Of a DNA stretch of 5,149 nucleotides, positions 1-5,149 are shown piece after piece (the first letter of the stretch is position 1; each line of letters opens with the position of its first letter). This DNA is from Ignavibacteria bacterium (GTDB lineage: Bacteria > Bacteroidota > Ignavibacteria > Ignavibacteriales > Ignavibacteriaceae), in assembly GCA_030648225.1 (NCBI GenBank), contig JAUSIA010000033.1, forward strand, positions 1 to 5,149, read 5' to 3'. The notes below the pieces were generated by a model that worked only from the letters and a program-made list of their open reading frames with translations, did not search any database and had not been told where the DNA came from. The position numbers and the translations under genes were made by a program.

Positions 1-432
1 GGAACAATTGAAAATGGTGTTAAGGCGGTTTCAAATGTTTTAAATGAGATGGGAATAAATCCTGAAAGTCTTGTAATGGTTGATGGGAGTGGTCTTTCCC
101 AATTAAACCTTGTTTCTCCAAGACATTTAGTTAGTCTTTTAAGCTATATGTTTAATAGTAATTATTTTATTCCGTTTTATAATTCTCTTCCTATTGCGGG
201 AGTTGATGGTACACTTGGAACGAGAATGAAAGGTACGAGAGCCGAAAATGAGGTGAGAGCAAAAACAGGATACCTGATTTACGGCCGCAGCTTATCAGGT
301 TATGCTTATACAGGAGATAATGAACCGATAGCTTTCTCTATCATCTCAAATAATTTTACGGTGCCTGTTAAGCTTGCAGAAAACATTCAGGATCTCGTCT
401 GTTTGAGACTTGTAAATTTTAGAAGGAAATAA
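1..432 (+). CDS. dacB: D-alanyl-D-alanine carboxypeptidase/endopeptidase, PBP4-type (peptidase S13), 3' end only
   Basis: The frame is open from the first base of the window and ends at TAA 430-432, so this is the last 143 residues of a longer protein; the ATG at 49 is internal. S13 enzymes are serine penicillin-binding proteins that trim or cleave peptidoglycan cross-links outside the cytoplasmic membrane. Visible here are the conserved DGSGLSxxNLVSP block (about residues 28-40 of the fragment), a VDGTLGTRM stretch, and the third active-site motif KTG (codons at 262-270), followed by the family-typical SLSGYAYT segment and FSIISNN near the C-terminus. The SxxK nucleophile motif, the SxN motif and the signal peptide lie upstream of the window and cannot be checked. 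The gene is separated from pyrK by 148 nt and is probably a different transcription unit. The family is confident; the symbol dacB is by homology of motifs, and the fragment cannot show whether the enzyme is active. Confidence 0.9.
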   Translation, partial: GTIENGVKAVSNVLNEMGINPESLVMVDGSGLSQLNLVSPRHLVSLLSYMFNSNYFIPFYNSLPIAGVDGTLGTRMKGTRAENEVRAKTGYLIYGRSLSGYAYTGDNEPIAFSIISNNFTVPVKLAENIQDLVCLRLVNFRRK

Positions 433-580
433 ATCACAGCTAAATATTCGCAACTATTATTCAGAATATTTAAATTAGAACTGTTAAAATTTTTATTTAT
501 GAAGAGCAATCCCTGCCTGGAAACTCAAACAAAATTTTCAATAATGGTATTCTCTCTTTTATACTCAATAAGGTTACAAT
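433..580. other. Intergenic region dacB-pyrK (148 nt)
   Basis: There is no convincing gene here. The region contains the 441-472 inverted repeat, a possible extended -10 element (TGTTAAAAT, 482-490) without a good -35, and a TATACT hexamer at 560-565 with a poor TTCAAT partner at 537-542. The last would start transcription almost on top of the pyrK ribosome binding site. The pyrK promoter is therefore probably in this gap but cannot be placed. No PyrR-binding or classical attenuator architecture was recognised. Confidence 0.4.
441..472. repeat. Perfect 9-bp inverted repeat (AT-rich) between dacB and pyrK
   Basis: TAAATATTC at 441-449 is the exact reverse complement of GAATATTTA at 464-472, separated by 14 nt. 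It starts 9 nt after the dacB stop codon. The stem is AT-rich, with one G-C pair, and is not followed directly by a T run, so it does not look like a strong intrinsic terminator. It could be a weak mRNA 3'-end structure, a dyad operator for the downstream pyrimidine genes, or chance in AT-rich DNA. Confidence 0.4.
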
Positions 581-583
581 TTG
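570..583 (+). promoter_or_regulatory. Ribosome binding site that fixes the pyrK TTG start
   Basis: AAGG at 570-573 lies 7 nt before the TTG at 581. An in-frame TAA at 569-571 closes the frame just upstream, so no earlier start is possible. The next in-frame ATG lies some 65 codons downstream and would remove the beginning of the FAD-binding domain. TTG 581 is therefore the only start that gives a full-length PyrK. Confidence 0.75.
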
Positions 584-1342
584 TTTATAACTAAAGCACC
601 CGTTGAAAAAGTAATCGAACTCAAAAATCATATTTTTATTCTTAAAATTTTTGCTCCTGAAATTGCTTCAATAATAAAACCTGGTGAATTCCTGAATGTT
701 AAAGTTTGTGACTCAAATTTTCCTCTTCTGAGAAGACCATTCAGTGTTTGTGATGTTGAAGGAGATTTCATTTTTTTAATGTTCAATATTTTTGGTGAAG
801 GTACAAAAATCCTTGCCAACAAACATAAAGGAGATTTAATTGATCTTCTTGGACCATTAGGAAAGGGATTTAATATTGAAGGAGATTATGATACTGCAAT
901 ATTAGTTGCAGGCGGTTTAGGAGTTGCTCCTTTTCCATATTTTATAAGGAAGATTGGGAATAGTAAAAAAATTCATTCTTTTATCGGGGGAAAAACAGAT
1001 AAAGATATTATAACATATAGAATGAAAAATATTACTATCTCCACTGATGATGGTTCTCTTGGAATAAAAGGTAATGTTGTTGAACTGCTGGAACAAAATA
1101 TTGAAAAACTAAAATCAGAAAGAATAAAAATATTTGCCTGCGGACCTAATGCAATGCTGAGAAAGTTAAGAGAATTGTGTATCCGGCATAATCTCAATTG
1201 TGAAGCATCAATAGAATGTGCAATGGCTTGCGGATTTGGTATTTGTCAGGGCTGTCCGATTGAGTCCGTAAATTATCCGGATAAATATTTGCTTGTTTGT
1301 AAGAATGGTCCTGTGTTTAATATAAGAGATGTTGTAATATGA
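581..1342 (+). CDS. pyrK: Dihydroorotate dehydrogenase B (NAD+), electron transfer subunit PyrK
   Basis: PyrK passes electrons from the FMN of PyrD through its [2Fe-2S] cluster and FAD to NAD+, in the cytoplasm, at the dihydroorotate-to-orotate step of UMP synthesis. The 253-residue length is normal. An N-terminal FAD-binding barrel carries RRPFSV (51-56) and GPLGKGF (91-97). The NAD-binding half carries VAGGLGVAP (109-117) and CGPN (187-190). The C-terminal iron-sulfur loop has Cys217, Cys222, Cys225 and Cys240 in the CxxxxCxxC...C spacing seen in PyrK, followed by the typical GPVF. These cysteines separate it from general ferredoxin-NADP reductases. It begins at TTG 581 with AAGG 7 nt upstream. 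Its stop codon overlaps the pyrD start by 4 nt (ATGA), so the two subunits are translationally coupled, as expected for a heterotetrameric partner pair. An archaeal-type sulfide dehydrogenase or NfnA-like subunit is the main alternative, but the adjacent pyrD makes it unlikely. Confidence 0.96.
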   Translation: MFITKAPVEKVIELKNHIFILKIFAPEIASIIKPGEFLNVKVCDSNFPLLRRPFSVCDVEGDFIFLMFNIFGEGTKILANKHKGDLIDLLGPLGKGFNIEGDYDTAILVAGGLGVAPFPYFIRKIGNSKKIHSFIGGKTDKDIITYRMKNITISTDDGSLGIKGNVVELLEQNIEKLKSERIKIFACGPNAMLRKLRELCIRHNLNCEASIECAMACGFGICQGCPIESVNYPDKYLLVCKNGPVFNIRDVVI

Positions 1343-2256
1343 AGAAGGCCGATCTTTCAGTTCAGGTTGGTAAACTAAAATTCAGGAATCCTGTTTTACT
1401 TGCTTCCGGTACAGTTGGTTATGGAAATGAGATGTCTGAATTTATTGATTTAAATTCAATCGGTGGTATTGTAACTAAATCATTAAGTCTTAAGCCAAGA
1501 AAAGGAAATCCACCTCAGAGAATAGTCGAAACACCTGCCGGAATGTTAAATGCAATTGGTCTGCAGAATGTTGGTGTGGAAGAATTCATTAAAGAAAAAA
1601 TCCCTTTCTTAAAAAAGTTTAATGTGCCTTTAATATGCAATATTGCTGCAAGCACTTATGAAGAATATGTTGAATGCACTAAAATTCTTACCAGGGAAGA
1701 TGCAATAACAGCATTTGAGATAAATGTTTCCTGCCCGAATGTAAAAGAAGGCGGTTTGCAGTTCGGTAATGATGTAAAAGCCGTAGGTAAAATTACTGCC
1801 GGAGTAAAAGCTGTTACAAATAAACCCATAATTATTAAATTATCTCCAAATGTTTCATACATATCTCATTTTGCAAAAGTAGTTAAAGAAGAAGGAGGAG
1901 ATGCTGTTTCTGCAATCAACACTCTTGTTGGAACTGCTTTTAATATAATTACAAGAAAACCAAAAATTCATAATGTGAATGGGGGACTATCCGGACCCGC
2001 AATAAAACCAATTGCTCTTGCTAAAGTTCTTGAGATAAAACAATCTGTAGATATTCCTATAATAGGTATTGGGGGAATAATGAACTGGCAGGATGTAATA
2101 GAATTTATGATTGCCGGATCATCAGCCATTCAGCTTGGAACTGTAAATTTTATTGATCCTTATGCTGCTGTTACAATTATAAAAGGACTTGAAGATTTCT
2201 GTATGAAACAGGGAATAGAAAAAATTTCTGAATTGACAGGTTCATATATTATTTGA
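1339..2256 (+). CDS. pyrD: Dihydroorotate dehydrogenase B (NAD+), catalytic subunit (class 1B)
   Basis: This is the FMN-containing catalytic subunit that oxidises (S)-dihydroorotate to orotate and hands electrons to PyrK. It is a cytosolic TIM-barrel enzyme. The 305 residues match class 1B (PyrDB) length, and there is no N-terminal membrane-association helix as in class 2. Visible motifs are SGTVGYG (23-29), the lysine of VTKSLS (Lys47), NAIGLQN (71-77), the active-site loop NVSCPNVKEGG with catalytic base Cys132 (129-139), Lys167 in IKLSPN, INT (193-195), GGLSGPAIKP (215-224), and the phosphate-binding GIGGI (243-247) and GTVNF (267-271). Cysteine rather than serine as base, plus adjacent pyrK, marks it as class 1. 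The ATG at 1339 overlaps the pyrK stop. Only a weak AAGAG (1324-1328) precedes it, so translation probably depends on coupling. All key residues are present, with no sign of truncation or frameshift. Confidence 0.97.
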   Translation: MKKADLSVQVGKLKFRNPVLLASGTVGYGNEMSEFIDLNSIGGIVTKSLSLKPRKGNPPQRIVETPAGMLNAIGLQNVGVEEFIKEKIPFLKKFNVPLICNIAASTYEEYVECTKILTREDAITAFEINVSCPNVKEGGLQFGNDVKAVGKITAGVKAVTNKPIIIKLSPNVSYISHFAKVVKEEGGDAVSAINTLVGTAFNIITRKPKIHNVNGGLSGPAIKPIALAKVLEIKQSVDIPIIGIGGIMNWQDVIEFMIAGSSAIQLGTVNFIDPYAAVTIIKGLEDFCMKQGIEKISELTGSYII

Positions 2257-2260
2257 TTCC

Positions 2261-3523
2261 ATGAATATAGAAGCAACATTAAAAAAATTATTTGCTCTTC
2301 ATACTTTAGGAGTTAAGCTTGGTCTTGATAATATAAAATCTTTTCTGGAACATTTGGGAAATCCACAATTACATTTAAAAGCATTTCATGTTGCAGGATC
2401 AAATGGGAAGGGTAGTACTTCAGCATTTACAGCCAGCATATTACAGGAATTCAGTTATAAAACCGGCTTATATACTTCTCCTCATTTTGTAAAATTTAAT
2501 GAAAGAATAGTGATAGATGGAGAGCAGATTTCAGATGAATTCATTGCAGATTTTTTTGAAAAGCATGAGAAATTTATAGATGAGCATAAGCTTACTTTTT
2601 TTGAAGTAACAACTGCACTCGCATTTCAATATTTTAAAGATCAGGAAGTGGATTATGCAGTTATTGAAACCGGTTTAGGCGGCAGACTTGATGCAACTAA
2701 TGTATTTAATGCTTGCGCTGTTATGGTTACTTCTATCAGTCTTGAGCACACTCAGATTCTCGGTAAAACAATAAAGGAAATCGCCGAAGAAAAAGCGGCT
2801 ATTATAAAAAATCATAATAAAGTATTTATAGGTAAGTTGCCGGATGAAGCTAAAGAAGTTGTAGAAAGAAAATGCAAAGAAACAAAAAGCATACTACATA
2901 GAATTGAAGATTACACAAATGAAAAACCTGGTTCACTAGAATTATATACAGAAGAAATTGAACTGAATGAATGGACTATGCCGTTGAAGGGAGATTACCA
3001 GAAATATAATGCTGCACTTGCTGCACTTGCTGTATCAAAAACTTTAACTATTGATGACTTTGGAAAAATTGAAACAGGAATAATAAATGTAATAACAAAC
3101 ACAGGTTTCCAGGGAAGATACGAATTCTATTGCACCAAACCGGATATTATTTTAGATTCGGCACATAACCCCGAAGGTGTTACTAATTTTATCAGCGAGT
3201 TCAAAAAATATAAGTACAGAAAACGTACACTTATTTTTGGTGCATTAAATGATAAGAATGTTAAAGAGATGCTCACAAAACTTAAGAATTATTTTGATGA
3301 TATATACATTTCTGAAGTTGGTATTGAGAGGTCATTCAGTACAAAGCAGTTAATAGAAATTGCAGGTGAGGTTAATTTAAAGGTTAAACCACTTGAAAAC
3401 CCGGTATCATTTATTACGGATTTTCACAACAAAGGAAAAGAGGATGAATGTCTTGTAATTCTTGGCAGTATGTATCTGCTCGGAGATGTAAAATCTTTGT
3501 TACACAAGAATAAATATGCTTGA
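2261..3523 (+). CDS. folC: Bifunctional folylpolyglutamate synthase / dihydrofolate synthase
   Basis: FolC is an ATP-dependent, cytoplasmic Mur-ligase-family enzyme that adds glutamate to dihydropteroate and/or extends the polyglutamate tail of reduced folates. The 420-residue length is typical. Motifs in order are the P-loop GSNGKGST (46-53), TSPHF...NERI (72-83), ETGLGGRLDATN (136-147), LEHTQILG (161-168), EEKAAIIK with Lys178 at the position of the carbamylated lysine (176-183), GDYQKYNAALAA (244-255), FQGRYE (283-288), DSAHNPEG (299-306) and the C-terminal LGSMYLLGDV (401-410). Small departures from the common consensus are Glu for Asp in the DHT motif, Phe for Trp before GR, and Ser for Gly in DGAHNP; all look conservative. 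It lies 4 nt after pyrD with no Shine-Dalgarno sequence, implying coupled translation and one transcript. Whether it has both synthase activities cannot be read from the sequence; a folP neighbour is not in view. Confidence 0.95.
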   Translation: MNIEATLKKLFALHTLGVKLGLDNIKSFLEHLGNPQLHLKAFHVAGSNGKGSTSAFTASILQEFSYKTGLYTSPHFVKFNERIVIDGEQISDEFIADFFEKHEKFIDEHKLTFFEVTTALAFQYFKDQEVDYAVIETGLGGRLDATNVFNACAVMVTSISLEHTQILGKTIKEIAEEKAAIIKNHNKVFIGKLPDEAKEVVERKCKETKSILHRIEDYTNEKPGSLELYTEEIELNEWTMPLKGDYQKYNAALAALAVSKTLTIDDFGKIETGIINVITNTGFQGRYEFYCTKPDIILDSAHNPEGVTNFISEFKKYKYRKRTLIFGALNDKNVKEMLTKLKNYFDDIYISEVGIERSFSTKQLIEIAGEVNLKVKPLENPVSFITDFHNKGKEDECLVILGSMYLLGDVKSLLHKNKYA

Positions 3524-3548
3524 CATTCAATCTATTTCGCTGTAAGTT
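3520..3548 (+). promoter_or_regulatory. Possible sigma70-like promoter at the folC stop codon
   Basis: TTGACA, a perfect -35 consensus, occupies 3520-3525 and overlaps the folC TGA stop. It is followed after 17 nt by TAAGTT (3543-3548), a poor -10 with three of six matches. If used, it would give a leader of about 155 nt that includes the direct repeats upstream of rho. The weak -10, and uncertainty about which promoter rules this organism follows, keep confidence low. Confidence 0.25.
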
Positions 3549-3552
3549 TCGG

Positions 3553-3624
3553 TTAAGCCTCGTGTTCCTATCAAAAAAATATTAAAACATTAGCGAAAGA
3601 ATTTAAGTACCTCGTTTTCATATC
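3553..3624. repeat. Imperfect ~20-nt direct repeat upstream of rho
   Basis: Copy 1 (3553-3572) and copy 2 (3603-3624) both run TTAAG, then CCTCGTxTTCxTATC. Copy 2 has a 2-nt TA insertion between the two parts, and there are only two mismatches, at 3564/3616 and 3568/3620, giving 18 of 20 aligned bases identical. The copies start 50 nt apart. Weaker similarity continues into the AT-rich bases after each copy, so this may be an old tandem duplication of roughly 50 nt or a pair of binding sites. It lies wholly between folC and rho. Confidence 0.6.
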
Positions 3625-3634
3625 CGGTTAAATC

Positions 3635-3665
3635 TTGAAATGAATTATTTTTTAATTAGCATAAT
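3635..3665 (+). promoter_or_regulatory. Possible promoter close to rho
   Basis: TTGAAA at 3635-3640 is followed by TAGCAT (3657-3662, 16-nt spacer) or by CATAAT (3660-3665, five of six matches but a 19-nt spacer). The intervening DNA is very AT-rich. Transcription would begin around 3670-3675, leaving a short leader that starts inside the G-free stretch. This is consensus matching only. Confidence 0.3.
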
Positions 3666-3712
3666 CAAAAATAAACCATACAAACAAATAAAAGGATTAT
3701 AGGGATTCTACT

Positions 3713-4966
3713 ATGCCAATGGATATTTCCGATCTTAAGTCAAAAAAAATTGTTGAATTAAACACTATAGCCAAAGATCTTAATATAAACGGCTACAGCG
3801 ATTTAAGGAAACAAGAACTTATTTTTAAAATCCTCGAAACCCAGAGTACCAAGGATGGACTAACCTTTTCCAAAGGTGTACTTGAAGTCTTGCCCGATGG
3901 ATATGGCTTCCTGAGGTCATCAGATTATAATTATCTACCTTCTCCTGATGATATATATGTCTCTCCGTCTCAGATTAAGAAGTTTCTTCTAAGAACCGGA
4001 GATTTTGTAAGCGGACAGGTGAGACCCCCCAAGGAAGGAGAAAGATTCTTCGCATTACTTCGTGTTGAAGCTGTTAACGGACTTGACCCGGATGCTATCC
4101 GCGATAGAACTTTATTCGATAACCTGACACCTGTTTATCCAACTAAGAAGATGATACTTGAATCAGCACCTGGTGAATATTCAGTAAGAATAATGGATAT
4201 TCTTACTCCTGTTGGTAAAGGGCAGAGAGGTTTAATTGTATCTCCTCCCAAAAGCGGAAAGACAGTTCTGCTTCAAAAGATAGCTAACTCTATTTCAAGA
4301 AATCATCCTGAAATAAAATTAATTATTTTGTTAATTGATGAACGGCCCGAAGAAGTAACAGATATGGAAAGATCTGTTAAAGGTGAAGTAATCAGCTCAA
4401 CCTTTGATGAGCCAGCCGACAGACATGTGCAGGTTGCAGATATGGTTATTGAAAAAGCCAAGAGAATGGTTGAAGCTAAAGAGGATGTTGTAATTCTTCT
4501 TGATAGTATTACAAGATTAGCAAGAGCTCATAATATTGTAGTTCCTCACAGCGGAAGAATTCTTTCAGGTGGTGTTGATTCAAATGCTCTCCATAAACCA
4601 AAAAGATTTTTTGGTGCTGCAAGAAATACAGAAGATGGAGGGAGCTTAACAATTCTTGCAACTGCTCTTATTGATACCGGCAGCAGGATGGATGATGTTA
4701 TCTTTGAAGAGTTCAAAGGTACAGGAAATATGGAAATTGTTCTTAACAGGGATCTCAGCGATAGAAGAATTTTCCCGGCAATTGAAGTAAACAGGTCTGG
4801 TACCCGTAGAGAAGAATTACTTATGAAAGAAGATGATCTGGCTAAAGTATGGATCTTAAGGAAAATACTTAGCGATTTCAGTCCCGTCGAAGCAATGGAG
4901 TTCCTGCTTGATAAAATGAGGGGAACAAAAACCAATAAGGAATTTCTTAATAATATGAATAATTAA
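3713..4966 (+). CDS. rho: Transcription termination factor Rho
   Basis: Rho is a hexameric RNA-dependent ATPase that loads on nascent RNA and ends transcription in the cytoplasm. Order of parts: Rho N-terminal helical domain (about 5-42); OB-fold primary RNA-binding domain (about 54-122) with RNP1-like DGYGFLR (62-68); then the RecA-like motor with Walker A PPKSGKT (178-184), [12 protein letters not shown] containing catalytic Glu210, Walker B VVILLDS (Asp264), Q-loop around [10 protein letters not shown] (280-289), R-loop around DTGSRMDD (321-328) and arginine finger in SGTRREE (Arg365). The 417 residues are close to the 419 of E. coli Rho, with none of the long N-terminal insertions known in some phyla. 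AGGG (3701-3704) lies 8 nt before ATG 3713; a second in-frame ATG at 3719 is possible but worse spaced. The gene stands apart from folC by 189 nt, so its own promoter is likely. Residues that contact bicyclomycin in E. coli Rho seem conserved (Leu207, Met218, Ser265, Gly336 here). Confidence 0.98.
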   Translation: MPMDISDLKSKKIVELNTIAKDLNINGYSDLRKQELIFKILETQSTKDGLTFSKGVLEVLPDGYGFLRSSDYNYLPSPDDIYVSPSQIKKFLLRTGDFVSGQVRPPKEGERFFALLRVEAVNGLDPDAIRDRTLFDNLTPVYPTKKMILESAPGEYSVRIMDILTPVGKGQRGLIVSPPKSGKTVLLQKIANSISRNHPEIKLIILLIDERPEEVTDMERSVKGEVISSTFDEPADRHVQVADMVIEKAKRMVEAKEDVVILLDSITRLARAHNIVVPHSGRILSGGVDSNALHKPKRFFGAARNTEDGGSLTILATALIDTGSRMDDVIFEEFKGTGNMEIVLNRDLSDRRIFPAIEVNRSGTRREELLMKEDDLAKVWILRKILSDFSPVEAMEFLLDKMRGTKTNKEFLNNMNN

Positions 4967-4990
4967 TCCTTTCATTTTCAAATAGGGATT
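4965..4990 (+). terminator. Weak hairpin just after rho, doubtful terminator
   Basis: AATCCTT (4965-4971) can pair with AGGGATT (4984-4990), seven pairs with one G-U wobble, across a 12-nt loop. It overlaps the rho stop codon and is followed only by two T residues before CAAAA, so it lacks the usual U tract. A direct repeat of ATTTTCAAA (4974-4982 and 4988-4996) overlaps it. It might be a 3'-end structure but could easily be chance. Confidence 0.2.
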
Positions 4991-5025
4991 TTCAAAATAA
5001 GTTGTTTGATGGCTGAATTATTTCC

Positions 5026-5053
5026 TTGATAAGCAATTTATATCAGGTATTTT
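5026..5053 (+). promoter_or_regulatory. Possible promoter for the last gene
   Basis: TTGATA (5026-5031) and TATTTT (5048-5053) are separated by 16 nt. Transcription would start near 5060, giving a very short leader that still includes the AAGGAG at 5067-5072. The spacing is reasonable, but both hexamers are easy to find in AT-rich DNA. Confidence 0.3.
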
Positions 5054-5075
5054 AACTGCTAAAATTAAGGAGTTC

Positions 5076-5149
5076 ATGAAGAAAATAATTCTTGTTCTTT
5101 ACTTTGCTTTATCTGTTCAGGTATTCAGCCAACCCGAAAAATTCCGGGG
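5076..5149 (+). CDS. N-terminus of an exported protein of unknown function (partial)
   Basis: An ATG at 5076 opens a frame that runs off the window after 24 complete codons. AAGGAG (5067-5072), the strongest Shine-Dalgarno match in the window, precedes it with a short 3-nt spacer. The translated start is a textbook signal peptide: MKK, a hydrophobic core of about 12-14 residues (IILVLYFALSVQVF), then VFS|QP, with likely signal peptidase I cleavage after Ser18. The residue after the cleavage would be Gln, a pattern common in FCB-group secreted proteins. There is no lipobox cysteine, so it is probably not a lipoprotein. The product should be periplasmic, outer-membrane or secreted, but nothing in the visible part identifies the family. 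It is probably transcribed separately from rho. Confidence 0.72.
   Translation, partial: MKKIILVLYFALSVQVFSQPEKFR

Larger units (their letters stand above)
3524..3712. other. Intergenic region folC-rho (189 nt), probable rho leader
   Basis: I see no gene in this gap. It contains two weak promoter candidates, the direct repeat at 3553-3624, a 7-bp inverted repeat (TTTCGCT 3535-3541 with AGCGAAA 3592-3598, which encloses repeat copy 1), and a 34-nt stretch without any G (3660-3693). There is no GC-rich hairpin plus T run, so no intrinsic terminator for the pyr-fol transcript was identified. Confidence 0.6.

Noticed and set aside
49..51. ATG 49 as the start of a small 127-residue protein
   Set aside because: The same frame is open and S13-like back to base 1, so the ATG is an internal methionine of the truncated gene.
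531..565. TTCAAT (537-542) and TATACT (560-565) as the pyrK promoter
   Set aside because: The -35 matches only three of six, and transcription would begin at or just past the ribosome binding site at 570-573.
628..1197. Two minus-strand open frames (628-822 and 973-1197) inside pyrK
   Set aside because: Both are antisense to conserved PyrK coding sequence and have no family features.
1656..1862. 68-codon minus-strand open frame inside pyrD
   Set aside because: It is opposite the catalytic Cys132 loop region of PyrD and shows no independent coding signal.
3719..3721. Alternative rho start at the second ATG
   Set aside because: AGGG at 3701-3704 is 8 nt from ATG 3713 but 14 nt from ATG 3719; the first is the better start.
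4546..4935. 129-codon open frame on the minus strand inside rho
   Set aside because: It lies entirely opposite the highly conserved Rho motor domain, has no recognisable motifs and is best explained as a codon-bias shadow.
4971..4998. ATTTTCAAA direct repeat after rho (4974-4982 and 4988-4996)
   Set aside because: A nine-base A/T-rich repeat 14 nt apart is easily expected by chance in this composition and has no other supporting feature.
1..5149. Search for a novel system, mobile element, CRISPR array, tRNA or rRNA
   Set aside because: The coding content is conserved housekeeping genes with intact motifs; there are no transposase, integrase, regularly spaced repeats or cloverleaf-like sequences.

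Overview
This window is a run of plus-strand housekeeping genes from an AT-rich bacterium. In order it holds the 3' end of a D-Ala-D-Ala carboxypeptidase/endopeptidase gene (PBP4 / peptidase S13), a compact pyrK-pyrD-folC cluster, rho, and the first codons of a gene for an exported protein that cannot be identified. Several traits suggest the Bacteroidota/Chlorobiota/Ignavibacteriota (FCB) assemblage: the AT-rich composition, a class 1B dihydroorotate dehydrogenase with its PyrK partner, weak or absent Shine-Dalgarno sequences inside the cluster, and a signal peptide ending in a likely Ser|Gln cleavage site. Rho is a compact 417 residues without a long N-terminal insertion, which fits an Ignavibacteria/Chlorobi-like lineage somewhat better than classical Bacteroidota. 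This placement is an inference and is not proven by the window.

Layout. Positions 1-432 are the C-terminal part of the S13 peptidase, including its KTG motif. Positions 433-580 are a non-coding gap with a perfect 9-bp AT-rich inverted repeat. Positions 581-3523 hold pyrK (TTG start), pyrD (4-nt ATGA overlap) and folC (4-nt gap), very likely one transcript. Positions 3524-3712 are a 189-nt gap upstream of rho, with possible sigma70-like promoters, an imperfect ~20-nt direct repeat and a 34-nt leader stretch without G. Rho occupies 3713-4966. Positions 4967-5075 are a short gap with a possible promoter. From 5076 to the window end there is a signal peptide start.

How the genes work together. 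PyrK and PyrD form the NAD-dependent dihydroorotate dehydrogenase, step four of de novo pyrimidine synthesis. FolC makes folylpolyglutamates, the retained cofactors for one-carbon metabolism, including thymidylate and purine synthesis, so the cluster serves nucleotide supply in general. Rho is the transcription termination helicase and probably has its own promoter. The S13 peptidase acts on peptidoglycan outside the cytoplasmic membrane and seems unrelated to the rest.

I found no mobile element, CRISPR array, tRNA/rRNA or evident new defence or biosynthetic system. The coding sequences are intact, conserved families. The only material that goes beyond routine annotation is in the intergenic regions, chiefly upstream of rho, and the claims there are modest.
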